Shown: positions 36,783 to 46,979 of the stretch, in pieces
Numbering within the stretch: the stretch's first letter is position 1
How the letters are laid out: each line of letters begins with the position of its first letter
Origin: a virus
Reading direction: 5' to 3' (one strand)
Length of the DNA: 64,000 bases
Virus record (IMG/VR): IMGVR_UViG_3300028392_000045
Coordinates: 1 to 64,000 of that record
Translations under genes and position numbers: made by a program
The notes under the pieces: model-generated
The model's input: the letters and a program-made list of their open reading frames with translations, nothing else
Database searches by the model: none
What the model was told of the DNA's origin: nothing

Positions 36783-38381
36783 TTATTCCCAGACTATTTT
36801 TCCACATGAAGAAATGTCCCATGCCCCCAAACTACCCGACAATTCACGCTTAATTGACAAAGTTTTGCCATCACGGTACACGTTAGAACCATCACGTACA
36901 ACACCATTTTTGAAGTCAATTGCGTTAGCTACAGAGTAATAGTAATCTGCCATGTCTTCTACAGCCATGAAGATGTTTTCACCTGATGCATTTTCGTCAG
37001 CGTTTTCAGACTTACCAAATTCCATAATGTCAATGTTGAATGACTCTTTTGGAAGGTAAGAACCTGGAGCTTTTTCTTTGTACAATTGATCATCATCCTT
37101 AGAAGGATCATACATGATTTGTACATCAATGCCGTTAGGGAACTTAATACGAGTGAATTGGAAACCAAATTCTTTTTCGTATTGGTGTACTCCAGTTGGT
37201 TCTGGATTAGAACGAAGTGCAAAACCTGGCTCCAATGTTTGGAATACTGATGCGTTCTGTGCAATCAAGTTGGACAAATAAGTAATAGCACCTGTACCAC
37301 CACAAAGAATAGGCTTACGATTCATGAAACCACGACGACGGAATACAATCTGATGCAAGAAATCATAAAGGTCAGCAAGAGTAAAGTTACCATTGTGTAC
37401 CATCAATTGACCATCACGAACTAGCTGTCTCCAACCTGGAGCAGTTTTGATTGCACGCTTAGAATCCATGTCGTTGTTAATCTGCAAACGACCAAATTCA
37501 CAAGCCATTTCACGGTCTCTCTCAGTACGCTCCAACAAACGTTGTTCAGCTTTAGTGATAAAGAAGCCTTTCTCAATCTTTTCGTTAGTACCAGATTTAG
37601 TCAAAGAAGTCTGATATACATAACCACGACCAAATGCATCATGATACTGCTTACCTCCATTACCATCTTGGTAAGTAGATTTGTTAGCACCACCTGTACG
37701 AGCAGCAGCCAATTCTTGCTTAACGAATTTGTCTGTAAAAGTTACTTCATTACCATACTGACCTACAATAGAGCGCAATTTAGACATTGAGCTGTACTGA
37801 TCAGTACCGTATTTGTCGTTTTCTTCGTTAGCTACACGAGTAGACACCCGAACAAAAATACGACCTACTTCCAACAAGCTAGAAGGAATCCAAGTATTAG
37901 GATTGCTGTCTTGTAGTTCACAAGTATACTTCCAAGAGTGACCAGCACCAAGAGGTTGAGCTACATCAAGGATGTTAATCAGTGGAGCATCATCAGATTC
38001 AGTCTTGATCACACATGGTGTTTTCAACCAGTTGCGGTCAAGTGCAATTTCAAATGTTGCATTGTTTTTACCAACTTGAGATCCACCAGTTACCAACAAT
38101 TCGGTAGAACGGAAATCAATATCAGCATCACCTACTACTGACCATTGGTAATCATTAGTACCAGCAGGTAGTTTGTGAAAGTTACCTTGAGCCATAGTCA
38201 AATAAGTCCAACGCTTATTTGTAAGACCAAGAGAACTTGTAGAGGAGAAAAGACGTGAAGTCATTACTCCAAAATCAAAAGGTTTGTCGTCACGAAACAA
38301 AGCAGCATGTGAGGCACTGTCAAAAAAGTTACCACCGAAGCCTTTGTATTCACTGACGCGAAGTTGCGCTCTGCGTTCCAT
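36783..38381 (-). CDS. major capsid protein (candidate)
   Basis: This 532-residue protein has the strongest codon bias in the window together with the 457-residue protein (CGT/CGC arginine, few rare codons), as expected for the most abundant virion protein. It follows an acidic scaffold-like gene and portal and terminase genes, the standard place for the HK97-fold capsid gene. It is a mixed alpha/beta protein with no catalytic motif and no signal. Length fits crAss-like capsid proteins. It starts at ATG 38381. Identification is by position and codon use. Confidence 0.75.
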   Translation of the reverse strand: MERRAQLRVSEYKGFGGNFFDSASHAALFRDDKPFDFGVMTSRLFSSTSSLGLTNKRWTYLTMAQGNFHKLPAGTNDYQWSVVGDADIDFRSTELLVTGGSQVGKNNATFEIALDRNWLKTPCVIKTESDDAPLINILDVAQPLGAGHSWKYTCELQDSNPNTWIPSSLLEVGRIFVRVSTRVANEENDKYGTDQYSSMSKLRSIVGQYGNEVTFTDKFVKQELAAARTGGANKSTYQDGNGGKQYHDAFGRGYVYQTSLTKSGTNEKIEKGFFITKAEQRLLERTERDREMACEFGRLQINNDMDSKRAIKTAPGWRQLVRDGQLMVHNGNFTLADLYDFLHQIVFRRRGFMNRKPILCGGTGAITYLSNLIAQNASVFQTLEPGFALRSNPEPTGVHQYEKEFGFQFTRIKFPNGIDVQIMYDPSKDDDQLYKEKAPGSYLPKESFNIDIMEFGKSENADENASGENIFMAVEDMADYYYSVANAIDFKNGVVRDGSNVYRDGKTLSIKRELSGSLGAWDISSCGKIVWE

Positions 38382-38398
38382 TTATAAGAATTTTAATG

Positions 38399-39337
38399 TT
38401 AAAGTTCTAATTCGTAATCTTCTAAATTCAATCCTCCAGTCTGATAATTTTCTTGCTTACTTGTAGCAGAAGAACCAGACCAGTAATTTTTTATTTTATC
38501 TGCTACTTTTTTTGTAGTAGTAGAAAAAGCTTGCCTAGAATATCTTTCTAAATCTAGTTTGCCATCAGCATAATGTCTTACAAAATCTACTAAATAAGGA
38601 AGTGTTTTAGGATCTTTGATCATAGCTGTAATCTTGTTACTAAAGTTACCTGATTGTAATTCAGTAGCTACTTTAGTTTTTACATCTTTTGACCAGTTCA
38701 ATTCCTTGACAGTTTCTACAAAACCTTCAATTACTCTAGCTTGTTCTTCTTCAGATTCTTTCTTTTCATCTTTAGCTTGAGCTACACGATCTTTAACTGT
38801 ATTAGAGACCAAATTCTGATTCTTAGCAAAAGCTCGTTTAGCTGCTTTTTCTAGTTTATCTCTGTACTTCAAATCTTCAATCTCCTCTTCAATTTCATCT
38901 TCATCTACTCCATCTTCCTTCAATACCTTACGCATAAATGCTTCTTGATCTTCTGGGTTGTCTATATCAAACACAGAAGAATCAACAAGATTCAATACTT
39001 CTTTAAGTTCTGTAATGGTAAAGTCTTTGCCTTTAGTAAGTACTAGGTCAATAAGAGGTTGGGCAAAGTCAGGAGCTTTGGAAATGATGTCTGATTCAAA
39101 TTGCTCAATAGCTTGAGTATATTGGAGATCTAAAAGATTTTGTAGACCTTCAGCAGTACCATCAAATTCTTGATCTACTGTAAGAAAGCCTTTGTCTTTG
39201 TAGTACTCATAAGCTGCTGTCGCATTAGGATCAAGTACTTGCTCTTGTCCTTCTGGTAACTCTTCCTCATGAGTCGCTTCGGTGGATTCAATCTGATCAT
39301 CTGTGATCTCAAAATCCGGTAGGAATTCATTCTGCAT
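38399..39337 (-). CDS. putative scaffolding protein
   Basis: This 312-residue protein is very acidic (many Glu/Asp), has long helices and coiled-coil stretches, and is encoded between the portal and capsid genes, 17 bases before the latter. These are the classic signs of a head scaffolding protein. The C-terminus is more basic, as in scaffolds that bind the capsid. Role is inferred. Confidence 0.6.
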   Translation of the reverse strand: MQNEFLPDFEITDDQIESTEATHEEELPEGQEQVLDPNATAAYEYYKDKGFLTVDQEFDGTAEGLQNLLDLQYTQAIEQFESDIISKAPDFAQPLIDLVLTKGKDFTITELKEVLNLVDSSVFDIDNPEDQEAFMRKVLKEDGVDEDEIEEEIEDLKYRDKLEKAAKRAFAKNQNLVSNTVKDRVAQAKDEKKESEEEQARVIEGFVETVKELNWSKDVKTKVATELQSGNFSNKITAMIKDPKTLPYLVDFVRHYADGKLDLERYSRQAFSTTTKKVADKIKNYWSGSSATSKQENYQTGGLNLEDYELEL

Positions 39338-39411
39338 ACAAATCTATATTAAATAATGAAACAATGTTTTACTTTTTAGATGTTTTATTAACAGTTCTAT
39401 TAGTCTGATAG

Positions 39412-41892
39412 CTAAGACTTCTTTGTCTTAGCAGTCTTCTGCCTATTTGCTTTAGCTTGCTGTGCTATCTTTTGTTCCTCTAATTGAATCTTTTTTACAG
39501 CAAGCATAGTCTCAACTCCATCATTAATGCCGTTTTTATCAACATCTTTGTCAGGTGAGAAGTCAGAAGTTTTTAAAGCTGCTATTTCGGCATCTCTATC
39601 TTTAATCAAATTAATTTCTTCAAGCTTGTTAGCATGTTGTTTATCCAGAGCATCTTGTTTAGTTTTTTCAAGATTAGTAGCCTGCTCATAAGCTTGTTTC
39701 TGCATAGCTTCTGCTTGCTCTCTTTGCTTCTTAGCAGAGATAACTAGCATCTTATGTACTTTCTCTGGACTCTCACCTCTAGTAATAGCCATCACCAACT
39801 CAGATATAATTTCTACACCTTCTCCTCTATTCTGAGCTAAAGGCTGTAATCCAAGTTGTAATATAGTTCTTCTATAATCCTCATTGTAAGTAGTGTCAGA
39901 AAGGTAAATACCTAGTCCTTCATTATCTAAATACTCTGGTTTGATTGTCAATAACTTTTTAGAGCCATCAGGTAGATTGTAGTTTAGGTAACATTGCTCT
40001 ACATCAGGATTATCTTCAAAGTAGTTCTTGTAGTAAGTAGTAAACTGAGATAAATATTCATTGAGTACACTCTTCATCAAATCATTATGTACATGATAAT
40101 ACTCTTCAGTCATCGTATAAGAAGAAGTAACTGCTGCTTGATTATCAGTTACATTAGATGAAGCTGAATACATACCAGTAGCTTGAATAGGAACAAGCAT
40201 CTCTAAACCCATTTGTCTATCTAATAGATCTAATAAGTTTTGCATATTTACTATTTCAGCAATAGATCCAGCTACTTCAGCTCTTACAGGAGATGTTTTT
40301 TGATAATCAGGTAGACCATTAGCATTTTCATTAGAGTCATAGTAGCTATCACCTAGTGCTCTTCTAAAGTGTCTCCATATTGAAAGTTTATCTGCACCTT
40401 CATACAGTGGTTGACCATTTTCATCTAGTGCTAAGTAGTCAGGTATTTTAGAAGCATCAATAGACTTAATAAACCCTTCATACTTAGAAAGTTCTCTAAG
40501 CTGTAAATCCTTTACAAAGATATACTGCATCAAGGTAGATACAGCTCTTTGTACTAATGAGATAGGTTCAGCATTTAAAGAGGTAAATATTCTACCTTTT
40601 AGTGATAGTTCAAAATCATAAGGATTGTCTATATTAATAGGTTGATTAGGAACCTCTCTACGGTCTACAATAATATCAGAATATCTAGTACACTCATATC
40701 TTCTTGGTATCCATAGAATCTCTGCATAAATAGCATTACCTCTATCATCAATCCATTCATATTTCTTAGACTGTCTTCCCCATTTGTTGGTAAAAATAGT
40801 AGTAACAGCCTGTTTAGGTATTTCAAAATCAGCAGAAACAATTTCAGTTAATACTTCTCCATACTCATCAATAGACGTTAGGAAAATAACTTCTCTAAAA
40901 GCCTTAAACTGAAATTTAGTTTTCCATAAAAGCCTACTAGATTGTAGTCTGTTAGAGTTATTAGATCCAGTATTCTGCCCAATATATCTTTCATCAAACT
41001 GTCTACGCTCATATGCTTCTTCTACAGACAAGTAGTTCATCTGCATCTTAGACTGATTCGAAGTAACATCCCATGCTTTATTAGGTGAGATTTGAGTAGC
41101 AGAAGTATAAGTTCCTAATCTATCTAATTCTTCTTGTGATACTTTATCCATCAAGTCATCATATGCTTCAGATAAAGTAACAGCAGTTCTTACCCACCAG
41201 AAATCTCCTTTTTCTACTTTACTCTCATCAGGTGATTTGTGAAAACCTACATTTAAAGTATTGTATACTACAGGTTCAGGAATACCATTGTTTTCTGCTA
41301 TGTCTATAAAACACATATCAGCAGCTAGTACATGCTTAAACGAAAGGCTTTTAATTCTTTTAATGTCAAACTTAGCTTTAAAATACTCCAAGACATCAGA
41401 GTAAAAAATTTCCATAGAAGATTTAAAGCTAGTAACATCTTGTTCTTGTGGCTTTACTCTTTGTTCTTCTGGTACTTCTTGTACAGCTTGAGCTAGATAC
41501 TCCTCTACTTTCTCTGATAATAAGTCAGTAAGTTCCTGATCTTTTCTTTTGTTATCTCTATCTCCAAGGAGTAGCACATCAAAATTAGTTCCTCTTTTTA
41601 GCATTTCACCAAGTAGGAACATATAATACTTAAATAAAGGATTGAATACTACAATTTCTCTATCTTCTTCAAAAGGTAATTTGAATACACTATTTTCAGG
41701 TGAGCAGAATTTCTGAATATTTTTTTGGATGTAGGTAATATCATTATTGATAATAGCATAAATCATCCTTCTATTCTGATAGGAATCTAATTGAGTATTA
41801 TGTTGAGGGACAATAGAATCCATAACTGCTTTGTACCAGTCTTGGTTCTTATCCTTATCTTTTACTTTTAAGCTATATCTAATGTCGGGCAT
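39412..41892 (-). CDS. portal protein (candidate)
   Basis: The 826-residue protein has a mixed core with many aromatic residues and a long Gln/Lys/Ala-rich helical C-terminus (about residues 715-826) that resembles the barrel-forming tail of large portals. Its ATG overlaps the end of the TerL gene by 14 bases, and the scaffold gene follows. Its length is in the range of crAss-like portals. The last codons and the TAG stop form an 8-bp hairpin (39411-39432). Assignment is by position, size and helical tail. Confidence 0.7.
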   Translation of the reverse strand: MPDIRYSLKVKDKDKNQDWYKAVMDSIVPQHNTQLDSYQNRRMIYAIINNDITYIQKNIQKFCSPENSVFKLPFEEDREIVVFNPLFKYYMFLLGEMLKRGTNFDVLLLGDRDNKRKDQELTDLLSEKVEEYLAQAVQEVPEEQRVKPQEQDVTSFKSSMEIFYSDVLEYFKAKFDIKRIKSLSFKHVLAADMCFIDIAENNGIPEPVVYNTLNVGFHKSPDESKVEKGDFWWVRTAVTLSEAYDDLMDKVSQEELDRLGTYTSATQISPNKAWDVTSNQSKMQMNYLSVEEAYERRQFDERYIGQNTGSNNSNRLQSSRLLWKTKFQFKAFREVIFLTSIDEYGEVLTEIVSADFEIPKQAVTTIFTNKWGRQSKKYEWIDDRGNAIYAEILWIPRRYECTRYSDIIVDRREVPNQPINIDNPYDFELSLKGRIFTSLNAEPISLVQRAVSTLMQYIFVKDLQLRELSKYEGFIKSIDASKIPDYLALDENGQPLYEGADKLSIWRHFRRALGDSYYDSNENANGLPDYQKTSPVRAEVAGSIAEIVNMQNLLDLLDRQMGLEMLVPIQATGMYSASSNVTDNQAAVTSSYTMTEEYYHVHNDLMKSVLNEYLSQFTTYYKNYFEDNPDVEQCYLNYNLPDGSKKLLTIKPEYLDNEGLGIYLSDTTYNEDYRRTILQLGLQPLAQNRGEGVEIISELVMAITRGESPEKVHKMLVISAKKQREQAEAMQKQAYEQATNLEKTKQDALDKQHANKLEEINLIKDRDAEIAALKTSDFSPDKDVDKNGINDGVETMLAVKKIQLEEQKIAQQAKANRQKTAKTKKS

Positions 41893-44800
41893 ATCTTAGT
41901 TGTTTAGTAAGTCCATGCAATACTTTAGTTCCTGATCTGTTAACAGCGTAATGTTCTTGTTCGTTTATAGCAAGAGGTAAGCCAAGTAATGCAGAAACTC
42001 CATCAAAGTTACCTTCTAATGTATACTGACGTATTTGTTTTACAGTAAATAAACATGGTATAGTCTCTATAACTCTTTTGCCGTCTGGTAATTCTTTCAG
42101 TAGGATTTCACTTAGACCATCTAATAGAGTAATCTTAGCTAATCTATCTCCTACGTTAAATCCAGTTTGAGTAGCATTCTTTTTAAAAAGGTATTGTCCT
42201 TGTTCAAATTGAGGTCTTAAACATAAGAGATGTGCTTTATTCTTTCTAATAGCATATCCTCTAATCTTATCTCCTCGGTTGGCTTCATACCATAGATTTC
42301 TACTTTGTAATCCGTAAAAATGTAAACCTTTAAATACTATATCATTGTAGCCATCTACACTAATTTCATGTTTACCTATATAAGTAGCTGCTATCTGATA
42401 ACCAGGAAGTCCAAAGCTTAGGTACTTAGGATTGACTATAAAATAAGTAACACCAAGTGAACCTCCTTTAACTGGATCATCAGATACATAAGGGTCATGC
42501 GTTACAATAACTGCATCTGGTGGAAGCTGTCCGTTTATCTTTAATTTCTCAGGAGATATGTACATCATAAATTCTCCTTTAGTACTCTCAGTAGGTTGTA
42601 GCGGCCAGTTAAAGATAGCGTTAGACTTTGATTTAGGTATTACAGAATAGTTAATTCCTGTAGGTGTATTAGAATCATAAAATAAATCTATTGCTGTGCC
42701 TAACTTTTCAAATAAATTATCTTTTATGAGTTCCTTTTCTCTTGCTTCTGCCTCTTTTACAGGTAAGTATCCAGTAGAACCAGATAACCACATATCATCT
42801 ACCTGTAGTGGATAGTTCATCCTTTCAGCTAAGAGTACTCTAGGATCAGATGATTTAGCTGCATCTTCTCTACGTTTTATATAGAACTCGTAAGCAGCTT
42901 GTATATCTGTATTACCATCTGCATCTTTGAATCTCTTATCAGTTAGAGGTGCAGGTAAGAAAAAGCATTGATCATCAAATTCTATACAATTATAATCTTT
43001 AGGGTGAGTAAAAATCTTCTGAGCTGGTCTTACCATTTCTAAATCACCAGAAGTACCAATACCTACTTGAATACCAAACTGTTCACCATCTGTAGTTACT
43101 ACCGCAGTGTTAGATGTCCAGGCTTCTATAAGCAATTGCATCAAACCTACCTCTTCGTATAGAATAACGTTTCTACGTCCACCTGCACCTTCTTGAGCAC
43201 CACCTTTCTTATTAGTAGAATATATTTTATGATTTACTTCAGAACCAGATCCTAGCTTCTTCCATACTCCATTTTTAGATGCAGCAATTTCATGTACCCA
43301 AGAAGTATTAGCAGAGCCATCTCCTTTCATATTTCTATAGTAAGGACAAGGCTCAAATATATCTTTATCATCACCTTCTTTACCATATACACCAAATTTA
43401 GGATCTACTTTCAGCTCATGCATAGAGTCAATAAGTTTCTTCATTAATTCAGTAGACTTAGATCCTATACCTGCTGCAATGTCTATAGTAGCTTGACTTT
43501 TTCCTTGATCTGCATACTTCTTGGAATCAAATACTAGCTCATATAATGCTAGTGCAAGTCCAAAGAAATAAGAATTATGTGTAACTACATAATTAGTGGT
43601 TAAAAAATTATGATCTTTAGCATCTACACTAATGCATATAGTAGGTGCTTGATAATCCATTTTTTTAATACTTACAATCGAAGTATATTCATTAATATTT
43701 TTTTTAGTTATACGTTCTAATTTTCTTGATATAAAAAAAATAGGTAAGTTAGTAGTAATAAAAAGCCTCCAACAATCATTTCTAGTTGTAATACATCCTT
43801 TTATATCATGTACTTTGCCAGTTCTTTTGTCTATACCTTTTTGACTTTTTATACCTAAACTTCTTAATACCTCTTGTAAATCATTTAGTAAAGTTTCATT
43901 TGTGCTACTGAATGAAGCATATCCTTTTGATATAGAACCATCAGAATCCATTAAACCTCTTACTAACTCCATACGTTGATCTATAGAAGCATATTTATAA
44001 ATGTCTGGTATAAATTTACTTTTACAACCGACATTTAATCCTAAAGCTTTTAAATCCCTGTGTAATAAATTTTGATGTTGTAATAAAGGGGTTCCGTTTA
44101 CCTTAGTGCCTATATTAATTTTTTCTCCTCTATGTACTATAGTGTAGTTGTTATTTGTACTTTTATCATATACTATATCGTAGTCAGGAAAAGAATTTTT
44201 AAAACGTTCTAAAACTTCCATTTCACTAGTGGCTACTTTAGGAGTAGAACTTGTTAAAGCACCATTTCCTAATAAGTATCCCAAAATATAAGGGTCTATT
44301 GGCAATTCTTGTTTTGGATAATTTACTGGTTTATTTTGTTTTACTTTATATCTATAAGTAAATCCCGATCTTTTATGAGCATATTTATATCCTTTTTCAA
44401 GCATATCTATTGTAGATATAACTTTATTATTTTTATTTACTGTCCATAAATGCTCAGGATTTGTATAACATTTCCTACCATCTTTAAATTCTACCTCATA
44501 AACATCAGTAATACCTTGTGGGTATACTCCAGTTATTGTAGTCAAATTGCCATCAGATCCATATATTTTATCTCCTACTTGTGCATTCTTAATTAGCTCA
44601 TAACCAGTCTCTTTATAGATATATTCAGTTTCTAACATTGCTTTCCCGCCGCCCCTAGAACCGACCACGAGAAAATTCTTAGTATTATTATTGTATAAAG
44701 GTCTACCTAATGGCTTGTCATGTAATTCAAAAAGAATATCTCTTGGTTTTTTGTATTCTTTTAGCTTTCCTTTGGAGTTAGAAATATCAGCTAAATCAGA

Positions 44801-45208
44801 TATAGATAAAGTAGAAGTATCTTTCAGAAGTCTCTCATCACCTGAATATCTATCATCATCTTCAAAACCAGAAAAACCAAAGCATTCAGTAATATAATAA
44901 GCAAAATGCCATTCTAAATCTCTTATAGATGGTATTACTTGTTTCCTAGCTTTAGTCTTTTTAATAGTATCAAAGATAGAACAGAATTTAGCATAAAATC
45001 CTATACGTCCTGGACAGTATCTATACTTACCAAACTGTTCTACCCAAATACCTTCTATCAGTTTCTTTCTATTAGCTTTCCAAGCTTCTCTATATCTTGG
45101 ATCTTCAGGATGATATTTAGGAGGTTCAAACTGATCTAAGATATAGTTAAGATTTTCTATCTTAATCCAATCTACATTCGTAGAATAAATGCCCAGATTA
45201 TACTCCAT
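41879..45208 (-). CDS. terL: large terminase subunit interrupted by an intein
   Basis: The 1,109-residue precursor contains a terminase of about 753 residues. The ATPase P-loop reads GSRGGGK (residues 183-189), continues after the intein with SYFFG, and a Walker B segment NVILYEEVG follows. The C-terminal nuclease region has Asp residues around VTHDPYVSDD. TerL powers DNA packaging through the portal. The intein occupies residues 190-545 and splits the Walker A motif between Lys and Ser. The gene starts at ATG 45208 inside the end of the amidase gene (37-base overlap) and ends with TAG overlapping the portal gene. Confidence 0.92.
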   Translation of the reverse strand: MEYNLGIYSTNVDWIKIENLNYILDQFEPPKYHPEDPRYREAWKANRKKLIEGIWVEQFGKYRYCPGRIGFYAKFCSIFDTIKKTKARKQVIPSIRDLEWHFAYYITECFGFSGFEDDDRYSGDERLLKDTSTLSISDLADISNSKGKLKEYKKPRDILFELHDKPLGRPLYNNNTKNFLVVGSRGGGKAMLETEYIYKETGYELIKNAQVGDKIYGSDGNLTTITGVYPQGITDVYEVEFKDGRKCYTNPEHLWTVNKNNKVISTIDMLEKGYKYAHKRSGFTYRYKVKQNKPVNYPKQELPIDPYILGYLLGNGALTSSTPKVATSEMEVLERFKNSFPDYDIVYDKSTNNNYTIVHRGEKINIGTKVNGTPLLQHQNLLHRDLKALGLNVGCKSKFIPDIYKYASIDQRMELVRGLMDSDGSISKGYASFSSTNETLLNDLQEVLRSLGIKSQKGIDKRTGKVHDIKGCITTRNDCWRLFITTNLPIFFISRKLERITKKNINEYTSIVSIKKMDYQAPTICISVDAKDHNFLTTNYVVTHNSYFFGLALALYELVFDSKKYADQGKSQATIDIAAGIGSKSTELMKKLIDSMHELKVDPKFGVYGKEGDDKDIFEPCPYYRNMKGDGSANTSWVHEIAASKNGVWKKLGSGSEVNHKIYSTNKKGGAQEGAGGRRNVILYEEVGLMQLLIEAWTSNTAVVTTDGEQFGIQVGIGTSGDLEMVRPAQKIFTHPKDYNCIEFDDQCFFLPAPLTDKRFKDADGNTDIQAAYEFYIKRREDAAKSSDPRVLLAERMNYPLQVDDMWLSGSTGYLPVKEAEAREKELIKDNLFEKLGTAIDLFYDSNTPTGINYSVIPKSKSNAIFNWPLQPTESTKGEFMMYISPEKLKINGQLPPDAVIVTHDPYVSDDPVKGGSLGVTYFIVNPKYLSFGLPGYQIAATYIGKHEISVDGYNDIVFKGLHFYGLQSRNLWYEANRGDKIRGYAIRKNKAHLLCLRPQFEQGQYLFKKNATQTGFNVGDRLAKITLLDGLSEILLKELPDGKRVIETIPCLFTVKQIRQYTLEGNFDGVSALLGLPLAINEQEHYAVNRSGTKVLHGLTKQLRYARH
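43574..44641 (-). other. class 3-type intein with LAGLIDADG endonuclease domain
   Basis: This 356-residue insertion begins with Ala instead of Cys or Ser, ends VTHN, and the next host residue is Ser. It shows a Trp in block B (PEHLWTV, intein residue 66), Cys in block F (PTICISVD, residue 336) and Thr before the final His-Asn (residue 354): the W-C-T set of class 3 inteins, where the block F Cys starts splicing. Endonuclease motifs YILGYLLGNGAL (118-129) and LVRGLMDSDG (226-235) are intact. It is inserted at the catalytic Lys/Ser junction of the TerL P-loop, so splicing is needed for packaging. Confidence 0.85.
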
Positions 45209-45867
45209 AAAGATTTCTTTGTTTTTACTGGAACCTGAATTGGTTGCATAATTTTAGGTTCAGATATAGTTTGTTTAGCTATTACTTCTTTAGTCTCTGT
45301 ACTATAAGTAGCAGTAGGTGTAATAAAAGTAGCTTGATCTTTTAGTTTTTCCTTGAATGCTAACCAAGCATGTTCTAGCTGTACTCCAGAAACTATAGTA
45401 GGTAAAAACATTTTAGGACAATCCTTTCCTGTCATGTCATAATGTCTGTATACCTGATCAGTAGTTAACTTATGTTTACTTAATAGATTTTTTACTAGTT
45501 CTATAGTATTCTCTAATACTTTTTGTTGATTAGCTTCTTTGTATACACACATCTCTATACCAATAAAAAAGTCATTAGGGTTTTGACCTTTAGGTACTAA
45601 TGCATTTCTATAAGGTAGATTGTCAAATCTTTGCTTATCACCAATATGCCAAGCTACTTCATCATCAGGTATAAGCTGAACTACTTCATGATCATCTACA
45701 AAATAATGAGCAGAAGCATTTACTTTATTCTTAGAGAAATATCTATAATGCGCTTGAGCATCTGCTTTAGATCCTACATTAGCAGTCCAGTGTATAATAA
45801 TACCTTTAAGCTGTACTAGCTTTCTAAAAGGTCTATTGATAGTAATAAACTGTTGTGAAATATTCAT
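45172..45867 (-). CDS. N-acetylmuramoyl-L-alanine amidase (Amidase_2 type)
   Basis: The 231-residue enzyme shows IIHWTA with zinc ligand His26, Glu105 in GIEMCVY, and RHYDMTGKDCP with His142, Lys148 and Cys150, matching the T7 lysozyme/PGRP zinc site. It cleaves the bond between MurNAc and L-alanine in peptidoglycan. After residue ~175 a Thr/Pro-rich linker leads to a hydrophobic C-terminal end (LWSIIWAFILRM) that might bind membrane. No signal peptide. It sits between a small-terminase candidate and TerL, overlapping TerL by 37 bases. Lysis role is likely. Confidence 0.88.
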   Translation of the reverse strand: MNISQQFITINRPFRKLVQLKGIIIHWTANVGSKADAQAHYRYFSKNKVNASAHYFVDDHEVVQLIPDDEVAWHIGDKQRFDNLPYRNALVPKGQNPNDFFIGIEMCVYKEANQQKVLENTIELVKNLLSKHKLTTDQVYRHYDMTGKDCPKMFLPTIVSGVQLEHAWLAFKEKLKDQATFITPTATYSTETKEVIAKQTISEPKIMQPIQVPVKTKKSLWSIIWAFILRM

Positions 45868-45910
45868 ATCTTATAATTAAAAACTTTCAGGTATTAATCA
45901 TACCTAAAAG

Positions 45911-46501
45911 CTAATCATCAAAAAAGTTTTCATCTTCTTCTACTCTAGTAAGTTTAATACCTGCTTTACCTCTTGCTACAGTCTTCTCTTCTAGGAATTT
46001 ATTTCTAATCTTTTCATAAGATTCATAAATCTTAAGAGAATCTTTCTGTAGTAAATTTATTTGAGTAGCTGTACCTTTTTCTGTATACATTTTACCATTA
46101 GCATCCATTAAAGATCTGTCTAAAGTAAGCTCTGTATTCTTAATCAAGTCAGCTCTTTTAACTAGCTGCTCAATTTCTTCTTTTAAAGTCTTTTGTACAG
46201 TAGTCAAACAAAGATTAGTAAATTGACTCAATAAGGTATCTATATCATCACTCACTTTAGGTGCTAATGTCTCCATCAACATAGTTCGTCTAACCTCTTC
46301 TTTTACTCTATAGAAGATATTTAGATCTTCATCTGGATAAGTCATAAAGAAAATAAACCACATTACCTTAGAAGACTCTACTTTATCCTTACTCTTATCT
46401 TCTTTGTATAGCGCATCAAAAGGCTTATACAACATAAAAGTAGGATTGAGTTCCCAGAAATTAGCAAGATGATTTATATTATCTGTATTTAGCTTTACCA
46501 T
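45911..46501 (-). CDS. candidate small terminase subunit
   Basis: This 196-residue protein is helical with an acidic C-terminus (RVEEDENFFDD) and lies just before the amidase and TerL genes. Small terminase subunits often show helical domains of this size next to TerL. No clear HTH was recognised, so the assignment is from position. It overlaps its upstream neighbour by 7 bases. Confidence 0.4.
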   Translation of the reverse strand: MVKLNTDNINHLANFWELNPTFMLYKPFDALYKEDKSKDKVESSKVMWFIFFMTYPDEDLNIFYRVKEEVRRTMLMETLAPKVSDDIDTLLSQFTNLCLTTVQKTLKEEIEQLVKRADLIKNTELTLDRSLMDANGKMYTEKGTATQINLLQKDSLKIYESYEKIRNKFLEEKTVARGKAGIKLTRVEEDENFFDD

Positions 46502-46719
46502 GTAGGTATATATTTCTTTGTGATTACTTGACCTGACCTAGTAGTTGCAGAAATAACAACAACCTCTTTTACTTTCAGGTGAACTTCGTATGTAAAGTTA
46601 TCTATCTTTTTGGCAGATATATAGTTGCCTTCTATCTTGCTAATCATACTTTCAAAACTAACTTCAATAGGTATTACTGAATTAAGTTTTGCGTAAGGAA
46701 GTTTAATTACTTCTTCCAT
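46495..46719 (-). CDS. small protein of unknown function
   Basis: This 74-residue protein is beta-rich (TYEVHLKVKEVVVISATTRS) and has no Cys or membrane segment. It starts at ATG 46719, overlapping the zinc-ribbon gene by 13 bases, and overlaps the next gene by 7. Likely real because of the tight overlaps. Function is unknown. Confidence 0.45.
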   Translation of the reverse strand: MEEVIKLPYAKLNSVIPIEVSFESMISKIEGNYISAKKIDNFTYEVHLKVKEVVVISATTRSGQVITKKYIPTW

Positions 46720-46931
46720 CGTTCACAGTCTTTTCTTGATGTAAGAATACCTTCAAAATTACAACCACAGAAAGTACATTTACCTGCTTCAAAACAATCT
46801 TTACAGGTCTTAACTCTATCTAGTACTTCTTTGGTATTAGTAATAGAAGCATCTCCAATAACTTTAAGATACATCCATTTTATATAGGCAAGAACAGACT
46901 CTTTAGTTAGATTACTTAATATCTTATACAT
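46707..46931 (-). CDS. small zinc-ribbon protein
   Basis: This 74-residue protein ends in a Cys cluster (TCKDCFEAGKCTFCGC, with one more Cys seven residues from the end), consistent with one zinc-binding ribbon. The N-terminal half is helical. It follows a rho-independent terminator, so it probably begins a new transcript section. Nucleic-acid or protein binding is likely, but the target is unknown. Confidence 0.55.
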   Translation of the reverse strand: MYKILSNLTKESVLAYIKWMYLKVIGDASITNTKEVLDRVKTCKDCFEAGKCTFCGCNFEGILTSRKDCERWKK

Positions 46932-46942
46932 AGCTTTAAGTT

Positions 46943-46979
46943 AAAAAGCTGTTACCTCCTTTTTATCAGAAGTAACAGC
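46943..46979 (-). terminator. rho-independent terminator
   Basis: On the minus strand GCTGTTAC...GTAACAGC forms an 8-bp core stem, extended by weaker pairs to about 12, followed by TTTTT. It lies 30 bases after the end of the 94-residue gene and before the zinc-ribbon gene. Confidence 0.75.

Noticed and set aside
21246-45208. Possible TAG stop-codon recoding, as found in some crAss-like phages
   Set aside because: Several genes end properly with TAG next to overlapping starts (21246, 34410, 39412, 41879), and no frame needs read-through.
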